Assembly: GCA_045124315.1 (NCBI GenBank)
Contig: JBGVLO010000130.1
Location: 1-50,496, forward strand
Reading direction: 5' to 3'
Source: CAG-411 sp045124315
GTDB taxonomy: Bacteria; Bacillota; Clostridia; Lachnospirales; Lachnospiraceae
Length of the DNA stretch: 50,496 nucleotides
Shown: positions 27,889 through 36,853 of the stretch, one piece after another
How the letters are laid out: the number at the start of each line of letters is the position of its first letter
How positions within the stretch are numbered: the stretch's first letter is position 1
The notes under the pieces: model-generated
Seen by the model: only the letters and a program-made list of their open reading frames with translations
The model's database searches: none
What the model was told of the DNA's origin: nothing
Translations under genes and position numbers: made by a program

Positions 27889-28072
27889 CGTTACTGTTCA
27901 CACGTCTGCTTGCAGACGTATAAACAGTGTTACAGTTCACAGGGATGTGAACTGTAACGGATTTGGGCAATGCTGCGCATAAAAAATTGCCCAAATCTGC
28001 ACACGATAGACTTTCATACGGTATTTTCGGTACCGAAAATACCTACCGCTGAACAGTAACTAAACAGTACCG
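27889..28072. repeat. Mosaic of intergenic hairpins upstream of argS
   Basis: This lies inside the 445-base gap 27831-28275, which contains no gene. In order: GTTACTGTTCAC (27890-27901); palindrome ACGTCTGC-TT-GCAGACGT (27902-27919); perfect hairpin GTTACAGTTCACA-ggga-TGTGAACTGTAAC (27929-27958); hairpin ATTTGGGCAAT/ATTGCCCAAAT (27961-27971, 27986-27996); and a perfect 24-base palindrome GGTATTTTCGGT-ACCGAAAATACC (28020-28043). CTGAACAGTAAC-type copies end it (28049-28070). It looks like stacked repeat elements or a structured RNA. Nothing in it is recognised as a known family. Confidence 0.75.
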
Positions 28073-28100
28073 TTTTATCTGCATGGAATCAAAAGTCAAG

Positions 28101-28129
28101 TTTACTTTGTTTATTAAATGTGGTATATT
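28101..28129 (+). promoter_or_regulatory. Promoter of argS
   Basis: -35 TTTACT (28101-28106), 17-base spacer ending TGG (extended -10), -10 TATATT (28124-28129). It leaves a leader of about 140 bases before argS in which I looked for, and did not find, the T-box sequence. Confidence 0.7.
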
Positions 28130-28275
28130 AAAATACAAAGTGCGCTGAGCGTTTATGGCCGTTTGAAATCTTCGAAGGATGGCTTTATTCGGTAATATAG
28201 GATCGCATATTATAGGATGGAATTGCCTATTTTCATAAAAAGATTGCCCCGAAAAAGAAAGGATTGAGAAAATCT

Positions 28276-30042
28276 ATGAAGAAGCTGATTGAACAGATTA
28301 AAGAAGAGATTACAAGAGCATTTGTCCAGGCGGGTTACGAAGAAAAGTACGGAAATGTAACTGTTTCAAACCGACCGGACCTATGTCAGTATCAGTGTAA
28401 CGGTGCATTAGCAGCAGCAAAGCAGTATAAAAAAGCACCGATTATGATTGCCCAGGAGGTTGTTGCACTTTTAGAGAATAGTGATAGTTTTGAGTCAATT
28501 ACAGCAATTGCTCCAGGTTTTATCAATATTACCCTTAGTGGTGCATATATTGCAGATTATGTAAGTCGCATGGCAGAATGCGAGAAATATGGTGTGGAGG
28601 AAGCCAAGGAACCAAAGACGATCATCGTGGATTATGGCGGACCAAATATTGCAAAACCACTGCATGTAGGACACTTGCGCTCTGCAATTATTGGAGAGAG
28701 TATCAAGCGTTTTGGCAGATATATGGGACATAAGGTGATCGGAGATGCTCATTTAGGAGACTGGGGATTGCAGATGGGACTTATTATCACGGAATGCAAG
28801 AAGAGAAATCCAGAATGGGTATATTTTGATGATGCGTATACAGGCGAATATCCAACAGAAGCGCCTTTTACAATGGCAGAATTAGAAGAAATTTATCCAT
28901 ATGCCAATGCATATTCAAAAGAGCATCCAGAATATCGGGAAGAAGCACAGAATGCAACTTTCCTTTTGCAGAGTGGCAAGAGGGGATATAAAGCATTGTG
29001 GCAGCATATCTTAAATGTATCAGTGGCGGATCTTAAGAAGAACTATTCTAAGTTGAATGTGGAGTTTGACTTATGGAAAAAAGAAAGTGATGCACAGCCA
29101 TATATTGCAGATATGGTAGCAGATATGAAAGCCAACGGATATGCTTATTTAAGTGACGGTGCATTGGTTGTAGATGTAAAAGAAGAGACGGATAAGAAGG
29201 AAATTCCTCCATGTATGATCTTGAAGTCAGACGGTGCGACTCTTTATAATACCACAGATTTGGCCACAATTGTGGAACGTGTGAAGTTATTTGAACCAGA
29301 TGCCATTACTTATGTGGTAGATAAGAGACAGGAATTATATTTTGAACAGGTATTCCGTTGTGCAAAGAAGACAAAGTTAGTAGATGATAATGTGAAGCTT
29401 ACATTCCTTGGATTTGGTACTATGAATGGAAAAGATGGAAAGCCATTTAAGACCAGAGAAGGTGGCGTGATGCGTCTGGAAACTTTGATTCAGTCAATTA
29501 CAGATGCAGTTTATGATAAGTTAACAACAAGAGAGTTTGAGGAAGAGCAGGCAAGAGAAATTGCCCGTATGGTAGGAGTGGCTGCATTAAAGTATGGAGA
29601 TCTTTCCAATCAGGCATCCAAAGATTATGTGTTTGATATTGAGAGATTTGCATCCTTTGAGGGAAATACAGGTCCATATATCCTTTATACGATCGTTCGT
29701 ATTAAATCGATTATGAACAAATATAAGGAAGCAAATGGAGCGTTGCCTACTTGTAAGCAGTTATTACAGCCGGTAAGTGCCAGTGAAACTGGACTTATGT
29801 TAGAGTTGGCTAAGTTCAATGATATGATGGAAGTTGCATTTGAAGAAAATGCACCACACAAGATGTGCCAGTATATTTATGAATTGTCCAATGCATTTGC
29901 CAGATTCTATCATGAGAATAAGATCATTGCAGAGGAAGACAAGGAAAGACAGGCATCTTGGATTGCATTGATCACATTGACAAAGGAAATTTTGGAGACT
30001 TGCGTAGATTTATTAGGAATGGAAGCGCCAGATCAGATGTAA
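28276..30042 (+). CDS. argS: Arginine--tRNA ligase
   Basis: A 588-residue class I synthetase charging tRNA-Arg. It has the N-terminal Arg-tRNA synthetase domain, the signature IAKPLHVGHLRSAIIGESI (HVGH as the HIGH motif, near residue 137), and the GDAHLGDWGLQMG segment. The catalytic core GTMNGKDGKPFKTREGGVM stands where KMSK would be, which many ArgRS lack. A C-terminal DALR anticodon-binding domain runs from about residue 470. ATG 28276 gives the expected N-terminus MKKLIEQIKEEI; AAGGA lies 13 bases away, somewhat far. An in-frame TTG at 28264 is less likely. Length is usual for the family. Confidence 0.96.
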   Translation: MKKLIEQIKEEITRAFVQAGYEEKYGNVTVSNRPDLCQYQCNGALAAAKQYKKAPIMIAQEVVALLENSDSFESITAIAPGFINITLSGAYIADYVSRMAECEKYGVEEAKEPKTIIVDYGGPNIAKPLHVGHLRSAIIGESIKRFGRYMGHKVIGDAHLGDWGLQMGLIITECKKRNPEWVYFDDAYTGEYPTEAPFTMAELEEIYPYANAYSKEHPEYREEAQNATFLLQSGKRGYKALWQHILNVSVADLKKNYSKLNVEFDLWKKESDAQPYIADMVADMKANGYAYLSDGALVVDVKEETDKKEIPPCMILKSDGATLYNTTDLATIVERVKLFEPDAITYVVDKRQELYFEQVFRCAKKTKLVDDNVKLTFLGFGTMNGKDGKPFKTREGGVMRLETLIQSITDAVYDKLTTREFEEEQAREIARMVGVAALKYGDLSNQASKDYVFDIERFASFEGNTGPYILYTIVRIKSIMNKYKEANGALPTCKQLLQPVSASETGLMLELAKFNDMMEVAFEENAPHKMCQYIYELSNAFARFYHENKIIAEEDKERQASWIALITLTKEILETCVDLLGMEAPDQM

Positions 30043-30061
30043 TATAGAAGCAAATACCGGT

Positions 30062-30235
30062 GCCTAGTTGATTCAGAATTGAATTGACTAGGCTTAGGTG
30101 CTAAAAAGGAACGAAAAAAGACGTGCCTGTTTCTAAGGCATCAAAATATAGGAAAGTCCACGACACTTTCATAGTAGGATATCAGCGTAGCAATTGGTAG
30201 GTATTATTTGGGGACAAAATGCTTTTGACCCCCAA
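30062..30235. repeat. Hairpins between argS and dapF
   Basis: The 226-base gap between the genes has no coding sequence. It contains a hairpin with arms GCCTAGTTGATTCA and TGAATTGACTAGGC (12 of 14 paired, 30062-30093) and a short TGCCT/AGGCA hairpin (30123-30141). The 14-mer ACACTTTCATAGTA (30163-30176) also occurs before rsmB. A symmetrical hairpin TTGGGG..AAAA-tgc-TTTT..CCCCAA lies at 30208-30235. None has a clear T-run, so these are not simple terminators. The dapF promoter was not located with confidence. Confidence 0.6.
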
Positions 30236-30268
30236 TATCATAGTATATAAAGAAGGGGAGAATGACAG

Positions 30269-31099
30269 ATGAAGTTTACAAAAATGCATGGGTGTGGAAA
30301 TGATTATGTGTATGTCAATGGGTTTGAGGAGAAGATAGAGGATCCGGCCAGCGTAGCGATCAAAGTTAGTGACAGACATTTTGGAATTGGTTCAGATGGA
30401 CTGATTATGATCTGTCCTTCGAAGGTGGCTGATTTTCGAATGGCTATGTATAATGCAGATGGATCCGAAGGAAAAATGTGCGGAAATGGTGTCCGTTGTA
30501 TCGCAAAGTATGTGTATGACAAAGGATTGACAGACAAGACACAGATTTCCATTGAGACACTGGGAGGAATCAAATATTTGGATCTTCAGGTGGAAAATGG
30601 TGCGGTAAAGACCGTAAAAGTAGACATGGGAGAACCTGTTTTAAAGGCAGAAGAAGTGCCGGTTCAGTTTGCAAAGGAGCAGATGATCGGCGAAGAGGTG
30701 TCTGTAGATGGAAAAACTTACAACATGACATGTGTATCCATGGGAAATCCCCATGCAGTCGTATGGGTGGAAGATACAAAGGGGCTGGATTTAGAAAAAA
30801 TCGGTCCGAATTTTGAGCATCATCCAATGTTCCCAGAACGTGTAAATACAGAGTTTGTACAAATCCTTAGCAGAACAGAAGTAAACATGCGTGTTTGGGA
30901 GCGGGGTTCCGGAGAAACGTTAGCTTGTGGAACAGGAGCCTGTGCAACAGCGGTGGCTTGTATTTTGAATGATAAGACAGAGGATGAGGTTCTGGTCCAT
31001 TTAGTGGGTGGAGATTTGAAGATTACCTACGACAGAGATACGAACCATGTGTTTATGACGGGGCCGGCAACTATTGTATTTGAAGGTGAAATTGAGTAA
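30269..31099 (+). CDS. dapF: Diaminopimelate epimerase
   Basis: A 276-residue PLP-independent racemase converting LL- to meso-diaminopimelate for lysine and peptidoglycan. Both catalytic cysteines are present, Cys71 in MCGNGVRC and Cys220 in LACGTGACAT. The N-terminal KMHGCGNDY and the central GNPHAV motif near residue 161 also fit. Full length. GGGGAG precedes the ATG. It lies 19 bases before murE, which uses its product, so the two form a natural operon. Confidence 0.97.
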   Translation: MKFTKMHGCGNDYVYVNGFEEKIEDPASVAIKVSDRHFGIGSDGLIMICPSKVADFRMAMYNADGSEGKMCGNGVRCIAKYVYDKGLTDKTQISIETLGGIKYLDLQVENGAVKTVKVDMGEPVLKAEEVPVQFAKEQMIGEEVSVDGKTYNMTCVSMGNPHAVVWVEDTKGLDLEKIGPNFEHHPMFPERVNTEFVQILSRTEVNMRVWERGSGETLACGTGACATAVACILNDKTEDEVLVHLVGGDLKITYDRDTNHVFMTGPATIVFEGEIE

Positions 31100-31118
31100 A
31101 AGAGAGGATGTGCATGAG

Positions 31119-32585
31119 ATGGTATTAGCAGATTTATTAAATGAGATATCCTATCAATTAGAGCAGGGAAGTGTGAGTGTACCGGTATCTGAGCTTATAT
31201 ATGATTCCAGAAAGGCATGTAAAGATGGTGTGTTTGTCTGTATCAGCGGAGCAGTGACAGATGGTCATACATTTATTGATTCGGTAGTTGAAAATGGTGT
31301 AACCAGTGTGATTGTGGAAAAGGAAGTGGAGGTACCGAAGGGTGTTACGGTAGTTCGTGTAGAGAGTACAAGAATGGCACTGGCATGTATGTCTGCGGCA
31401 TTCTTTGGTTATCCGGCAAAGGAATTAAAAACCATTGGAATTACAGGAACAAAAGGAAAAACCACCACTTCCTATATGGTAAAATCCATTTTGGAGAGAA
31501 CTGGATTTAAGACCGGGTTGATTGGAACCATTGAAACGATTATTGGAGATCAGCATATTCCGGCAGTAAATACAACTCCCGAATCCTATGTTGGCCAAAA
31601 AACATTTCGTGAAATGGTAGATGCAGGGATGGAATGTGTGGTTATGGAAGTATCCTCTCAAGGACTGATGCTGCACCGTGTGGGTGGTTTCGTCTTTGAT
31701 TATGGTATCTTTACAAATTTGGAACCGGATCATATTGGACCAAATGAACATAAAGACTTTGAAGAGTATATGAGATGTAAGAGTATGTTATTTAAACAAT
31801 GCCGGGTTGGTATTGTCAACATAGATGATACACATGCAGAGGCTGTGTTGGAAGGACATACTTGTAACGTCGAGACCTATGGATTTAGTCCCAATGCGGA
31901 TTTATGTGCAGAAAATGTAGGTCTGATCAACAAGCCTGGATTCCTTGGAGTATCCTATTCGATTTCCGGAAAGATGCAGATGGATGTGGAGATGGATGTT
32001 CCGGGTAAATTTAGTGTGTATAATTCTCTTGCTGCCATTGCAATCTGTCGACATTTTGGTGTGAAGGAAGAAGCAATCAAAGAAGCACTAAAAGGCATCC
32101 GGGTAAAGGGAAGAGTAGAGTTGTTACCGGTTTCGGATCATTTTACTTTGATGATCGATTATGCCCACAATGCCATGAGTCTGGAAAGTTTGCTTACCAC
32201 ATTGAGAGAATATGATCCAAAGCGATTGGTTTGTCTGTTTGGCTGTGGTGGAAATCGTTCCAAATTAAGACGATATGAGATGGGAGAGATTTCTTCAAAA
32301 CTTGCGGATCTTACCGTAATTACCTCAGATAACCCAAGAAATGAAGAACCAAATGCTATAATGGAGGATATCCTCACCGGTGTGAAGAAAGCAGATGGGG
32401 AATATGTGATGATTGCAGACCGAAAAGAAGCAATCCGTTATTGCATGGTAAATGCACAGGAAGGGGACGTGATCGTTCTGGCTGGAAAGGGCCATGAAGA
32501 TTATCAGGAGATCCAGGGAAAGAAGTATCATATGGATGAGCGTGAATTAGTACAGCAGGTAAAAGGGGAAGAGAACATTCAATAA
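31119..32585 (+). CDS. murE: UDP-MurNAc-tripeptide synthetase (meso-DAP-adding)
   Basis: A 488-residue Mur ligase that adds the third stem residue to UDP-MurNAc-L-Ala-D-Glu. The ATP loop ITGTKGKTTTS is near residue 110, the substrate Lys region follows YMRCKSM near 220, and the C-terminal DNPRNEEP (near 408) is the motif that selects meso-diaminopimelate over lysine. This agrees with dapF next door. The ATG at 31119 is chosen for AGAGAGGA (31101-31108); the upstream in-frame ATG at 31074 lies inside dapF and lacks a ribosome site. The gap to murF is 32 bases. Confidence 0.97.
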   Translation: MVLADLLNEISYQLEQGSVSVPVSELIYDSRKACKDGVFVCISGAVTDGHTFIDSVVENGVTSVIVEKEVEVPKGVTVVRVESTRMALACMSAAFFGYPAKELKTIGITGTKGKTTTSYMVKSILERTGFKTGLIGTIETIIGDQHIPAVNTTPESYVGQKTFREMVDAGMECVVMEVSSQGLMLHRVGGFVFDYGIFTNLEPDHIGPNEHKDFEEYMRCKSMLFKQCRVGIVNIDDTHAEAVLEGHTCNVETYGFSPNADLCAENVGLINKPGFLGVSYSISGKMQMDVEMDVPGKFSVYNSLAAIAICRHFGVKEEAIKEALKGIRVKGRVELLPVSDHFTLMIDYAHNAMSLESLLTTLREYDPKRLVCLFGCGGNRSKLRRYEMGEISSKLADLTVITSDNPRNEEPNAIMEDILTGVKKADGEYVMIADRKEAIRYCMVNAQEGDVIVLAGKGHEDYQEIQGKKYHMDERELVQQVKGEENIQ

Positions 32586-32617
32586 TTGGTACAATTGCGC
32601 AGAAAAGAGGAAACAGT

Positions 32618-34078
32618 ATGAAAGAAATTCGTGTTGCAGAGCTTGTGAAAGCAGTAGACGGAGAGTTGATCTATGGAGAGGAGAATGGGATCATATCATC
32701 TGTCAGCACAAATTCAAAGGAAATCGAAGAAGGTGCATTGTTTGTACCTATTATCGGAGAACGTGTGGATGCCCATCAGTTTATTGATATGGCATTTGGA
32801 GGAGGTGCCACAGCAACCTTTACATCAAGAAAGATTGAAAATTTTGTAGAGGGAAAAGCCTATATTAAGGTAGAGGACACAGTAAAGGCATTGCAGAAGG
32901 CAGCAGCCTGGTATCGCTCTCAATTTGATGTGAAATTGATCGGGATTACCGGTAGTGTGGGAAAGACCACTACAAAAGAAATGATTGCAGCAGCATTGGA
33001 AGAATCCTTTGTTGTATTAAAGACAAAGGGAAATATGAATAGTCAGATTGGCCTTCCATTGATGATGTTTGAGCTGGAGACGGACACACAAATTGCCGTA
33101 ATCGAGATGGGTATGAGTGAGGTTGGCGAAATGAGCCGACTTGCAGCCATTGCAAAACCGGACTTGGTGGTTATGACAAATATTGGTGTGTCTCACATTG
33201 GACAGTTAGGATCCAAAGATAACATTCGGAAAGAAAAAATGAACATCATAGACCAGTGTGTGCCTGGAACAAAGGTATTTGTAAATGGAGAAGATCCACT
33301 GTTACAACAGTTGTGCCAGTTTTCCGCAGAGGCTGCTAAGGGAAAGGCTCCTTCCAGAGAACTTTTTGATGAGGCAACGATTGAGAAAATTGGCCAGATT
33401 CAGGTAGAATGCTTTGGAACAGGGGAGAACTGTGAGTATAGAGGAATAGACAATAAGACAGTTGGAGAAAAACAGAAATACACCTATGTGTCAAGGAATT
33501 GCAGGGAAGAGATCCAATTGGCAGTATTGGGTGCCCACAATGTGAACAATGCTACAGTTGCTATGGCGATTGCAGAATTTTTTGGTGTGGAACCTGCAAA
33601 GGCAAAGGAAGGATTGGCAGCCTACCGACCAATTGCCATGCGAGGACAGATTTATGAGCATGCAGGCAGAAAAATTATAGACGATACCTATAATGCTAGT
33701 CCGGATTCCATGAAGAGTGGTGCTTCTGTTCTTTTGGAGATGGAAGGAGTCAGCAGAAGGATTGCAGTGTTTGCGGATGTTTTGGAATTGGGAGAGGTAT
33801 CCAGATCTTGTCATTATGAAGTGGGACAATTCCTTGCAGATAAAGTTGTAAATGGGCATAAGTTGGATGCAGTGTTAACCGTAGGAAAAGAAGCAAAGGC
33901 AATCTGCGAAGCAATCAAGGATAGCAAGAGTGATATGTTTGTAAAAGCATTTGCTTCCAACGAAGAAATCATTGCATACTTAAAGGAATATAGCTGTGCA
34001 GGAGATGGAATTCTAGTAAAAGGCTCCAGAGGAATGCATATGGAGAAAGTAGTAAAGGCTTTACAGGAAATGGATTGA
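32618..34078 (+). CDS. murF: UDP-MurNAc-tripeptide--D-Ala-D-Ala ligase
   Basis: A 486-residue cytosolic ligase completing the pentapeptide of the cell-wall precursor. ATP loop ITGSVGKTTTKEM near residue 110, then GNMNSQIGLPL, then AIEMGMSEVGEM near 167. The C-terminal DDTYNASPDSMKSG (near 352) is characteristic of MurF. Full length. It ends 8 bases before the priA start, so the wall pair and priA are likely on one transcript. Confidence 0.96.
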   Translation: MKEIRVAELVKAVDGELIYGEENGIISSVSTNSKEIEEGALFVPIIGERVDAHQFIDMAFGGGATATFTSRKIENFVEGKAYIKVEDTVKALQKAAAWYRSQFDVKLIGITGSVGKTTTKEMIAAALEESFVVLKTKGNMNSQIGLPLMMFELETDTQIAVIEMGMSEVGEMSRLAAIAKPDLVVMTNIGVSHIGQLGSKDNIRKEKMNIIDQCVPGTKVFVNGEDPLLQQLCQFSAEAAKGKAPSRELFDEATIEKIGQIQVECFGTGENCEYRGIDNKTVGEKQKYTYVSRNCREEIQLAVLGAHNVNNATVAMAIAEFFGVEPAKAKEGLAAYRPIAMRGQIYEHAGRKIIDDTYNASPDSMKSGASVLLEMEGVSRRIAVFADVLELGEVSRSCHYEVGQFLADKVVNGHKLDAVLTVGKEAKAICEAIKDSKSDMFVKAFASNEEIIAYLKEYSCAGDGILVKGSRGMHMEKVVKALQEMD

Positions 34079-34086
34079 GGTGTTTC

Positions 34087-36312
34087 ATGAAATACGCCAG
34101 TGTCATTGTGAATATCTCACATGAGAATTTAGACAAAGTGTATGAATATGGCATTCCAAAAGAATGGGAAACCTATGCAGTTGTTGGGGCGCAGGTTCTC
34201 ATTCCTTTTGGAAAAGGAAATAAAGAGAGAAAAGGATTCATTTTACAAATCGCAGATACCTCAGAATTTGATCCCAACCGGATTAAAAACATAAACAGTG
34301 TAATTACTGAGGGACAGGTGTTAGAGAGTCACTTTATCCAATTGGCAGCCTGGATCCGGCAACAGTATGGTTCTACTATGAACGATGCGCTGCGGGCCGT
34401 TTTACCTGTGAAAAAGAAGATAAAAGAACAGGAGACCAAATACCTGTATCGAAATGTGGAGACAGACAGGCTTTCTGTTTATTTAGAAGAATGTGAAAGA
34501 AAACATTATAAAGCCAGAGAGCGGCTTTGTCAGGCGTTGATGGAACAGGAAGTGCTGCCACAAAGTGTGGCTACGAAAGAATATCAGGTGAGTCTGGACG
34601 CAATTCGAAAACTGGAGGAGCTGGGGATTTTACGGATTGAAACGAAGCGAACCTACCGAAATCCAATCTCGTCAACTTTGCAGGTCAAAGAAAAAGTGGA
34701 ATTGACAGACACACAGAAGTATGTGGTACAGAGTGTCTGGGAAGAAATGGAAGAGGGGAATCAGACACCGGTTCTCATTCATGGAGTGACCGGCAGCGGC
34801 AAGACGGAAGTGTATATGGAGCTTATAGAACGGGTGCAGAGAATGGGAAAACAAGCCATTTTTTTGCTACCAGAAATTGCATTGACCGTTGCCATGGTGG
34901 AGCGGTTTCACAATCGATTTGGGCAATCGGTTTCTGTCTTACATTCCCGTTTATCAGAAGGGGAACGGTCAGATCAGTATGAGAGAGCAAAGAAAGGGGA
35001 AATATCTGTTATGATAGGTCCTCGTTCTGCTTTGTTCACACCCTTTTCTAATCTTGGATTAATTATATTAGACGAGGAACATGAGCCAAGTTTTCAGAAT
35101 GAAAATCAGCCAAAATATCACACCCGGGAAGTGGCGATTCAGCGTGCCGGTATGTATGGAGCAAAGGTTGTCATGGGTTCTGCCACACCGTCTGTGGATA
35201 GCTTTTATAAAGCAAAAAAAGGCATCTATCAGTTGTATACCATGAAAGAACGGGTAGGAGACAGTGTGCTTCCGAAAGTTACAGTGGTAGACATGAGACG
35301 AGAATTAAAAGCGAGAAATCGTTCGATCTTTAGTAGAGAACTTGCATGTGCCATTCGGGAAGCTTTGGCCCGAAAAAAACAGACTCTGTTGTTCTTAAAC
35401 CGAAGAGGATATGCCGGGTTTGTATCCTGCCGTTCCTGTGGGGAAGTATTGAAATGTCCCCATTGTGACGTGTCTCTTACGGAGCATACGACTGGAAAGT
35501 TAGTTTGCCATTATTGTGGATACGAGCAATGGAAGAATAAAAAATGCCCATCTTGTGGATCACCCTATATTGCGGCATTTGGAATTGGAACCCAGAAGGT
35601 AGAGGAATATGCCAAGAGGGAATTCCCGAACGCAAGAATTTTACGAATGGATGGAGATACCACCAGCCGTAAGGGCGATTATGAGAGAATATTAGCTACC
35701 TTTGCCAGTGGCGGAGCAGATATTCTCATTGGCACACAAATGGCAGCTAAGGGGCACGATTTTGCCAATGTAGCAGTGGTGGGGGCTGTGGCAGCAGACC
35801 TTACTATGTTTGTAAATGATTATCGCAGTAGTGAGAGAACCTATCAGTTGCTTTCTCAGGCAGGAGGAAGAGCAGGGAGAAGGCAGGAGAAAGGTCGGGT
35901 GTTTATTCAGACCTACCAGCCGGAACACTACTGTATTGAAGCTGCGAAAAAACAGGATTATGAAGCATTTTACGAAAATGAGATTTCCTATCGACAGTTG
36001 CTCAATTACCCGCCGATGGGACAGATGATGGCTATTTTAGTATTATCCAAAAAAGAAGAGCAGGTGGAACTTGCCACAAAGCTTTTGGGTGGTGCCATAC
36101 AGGAACAGATTGGTTCCCTTGTTATGATCGGGCCGGCAAAGGCGACGGTATACAAGATACAGGATCAATATCGAAAGGTCATTTATTTAAAAGGAAAAGA
36201 GAAAGAAACATTGATCCAGATGAAAGATTATCTGGAAGGATTTGCAAAAGTTTCCAAAGTTTTGCAGAATGTAAATATATATTACGATTTTAATCCAATG
36301 AATGGATATTAA
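34087..36312 (+). CDS. priA: Primosomal replication protein N' (helicase PriA)
   Basis: A 741-residue helicase that restarts stalled replication forks. N-terminal DNA-binding domain, then Walker A GVTGSGKTEVYM near residue 235 and the DEEH box (LDEEHEPSF) near 327. A four-pair cysteine zinc cluster (CRSCGEVLKCPHC, CHYCG, CPSCGS) lies at about 447-490, and the helicase motif with QAGGRAGR is near 592. Normal length. ATG 34087 is preceded by GAGGTG inside the end of murF. Spacing to def is 17 bases. Confidence 0.97.
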   Translation: MKYASVIVNISHENLDKVYEYGIPKEWETYAVVGAQVLIPFGKGNKERKGFILQIADTSEFDPNRIKNINSVITEGQVLESHFIQLAAWIRQQYGSTMNDALRAVLPVKKKIKEQETKYLYRNVETDRLSVYLEECERKHYKARERLCQALMEQEVLPQSVATKEYQVSLDAIRKLEELGILRIETKRTYRNPISSTLQVKEKVELTDTQKYVVQSVWEEMEEGNQTPVLIHGVTGSGKTEVYMELIERVQRMGKQAIFLLPEIALTVAMVERFHNRFGQSVSVLHSRLSEGERSDQYERAKKGEISVMIGPRSALFTPFSNLGLIILDEEHEPSFQNENQPKYHTREVAIQRAGMYGAKVVMGSATPSVDSFYKAKKGIYQLYTMKERVGDSVLPKVTVVDMRRELKARNRSIFSRELACAIREALARKKQTLLFLNRRGYAGFVSCRSCGEVLKCPHCDVSLTEHTTGKLVCHYCGYEQWKNKKCPSCGSPYIAAFGIGTQKVEEYAKREFPNARILRMDGDTTSRKGDYERILATFASGGADILIGTQMAAKGHDFANVAVVGAVAADLTMFVNDYRSSERTYQLLSQAGGRAGRRQEKGRVFIQTYQPEHYCIEAAKKQDYEAFYENEISYRQLLNYPPMGQMMAILVLSKKEEQVELATKLLGGAIQEQIGSLVMIGPAKATVYKIQDQYRKVIYLKGKEKETLIQMKDYLEGFAKVSKVLQNVNIYYDFNPMNGY

Positions 36313-36329
36313 GAAAGGATGAGGAAAAA

Positions 36330-36836
36330 ATGGCATTAAGAAACATACGTACCATGGGCGATGAGATATTAAACAAAAAATCACATGTAGTAAAGGAAAT
36401 GACACCGAGAATCGAAACCTTGATCGAGGATATGATCGAGACCATGTACGATGCACAGGGAGTAGGATTGGCAGCACCACAGGTTGGGGTGTTGAAGCGT
36501 GTTGTGGTAATCGATGTATCTCCAAGTGAAGAACCAGAACCAATTATACTGATCAATCCTGAAATTCTGGAAGTGTCAGGAGAACAGACCGGATATGAAG
36601 GTTGTCTTAGTGTTCCTGGCAAATCTGGAATTGTTACCAGACCTAATTACGCGAAAGTAAAAGCACAGGATATAGAAATGAATGAGTTTATCATTGAAGG
36701 GGAAGAATTGATGGCGCGTTGTCTTTGTCATGAAATTGAACATCTGGATGGACATTTGTATGTGGAACGAGTAGAAGGTGATCTGATCAGTAACGAAGAA
36801 TTATATGCCAGAATGGAGCAGGAGAGTATGGAATAA
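36330..36836 (+). CDS. def: Peptide deformylase
   Basis: A 168-residue metal-dependent enzyme that removes the formyl group from new proteins. Three family motifs are present: GVGLAAPQ near residue 46, EGCLSVPG with ligand Cys92, and HEIEHLDG with His134, Glu135 and His138. Its length suits the shorter type. It precedes fmt by 17 bases, so the formylating and deformylating steps are co-encoded. Confidence 0.97.
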   Translation: MALRNIRTMGDEILNKKSHVVKEMTPRIETLIEDMIETMYDAQGVGLAAPQVGVLKRVVVIDVSPSEEPEPIILINPEILEVSGEQTGYEGCLSVPGKSGIVTRPNYAKVKAQDIEMNEFIIEGEELMARCLCHEIEHLDGHLYVERVEGDLISNEELYARMEQESME

Positions 36837-36853
36837 GAACAGGAGGAAACACT

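Noticed and set aside
28130..28275. T-box leader of argS
   Set aside because: The conserved T-box sequence and a following terminator/antiterminator pair are not seen.
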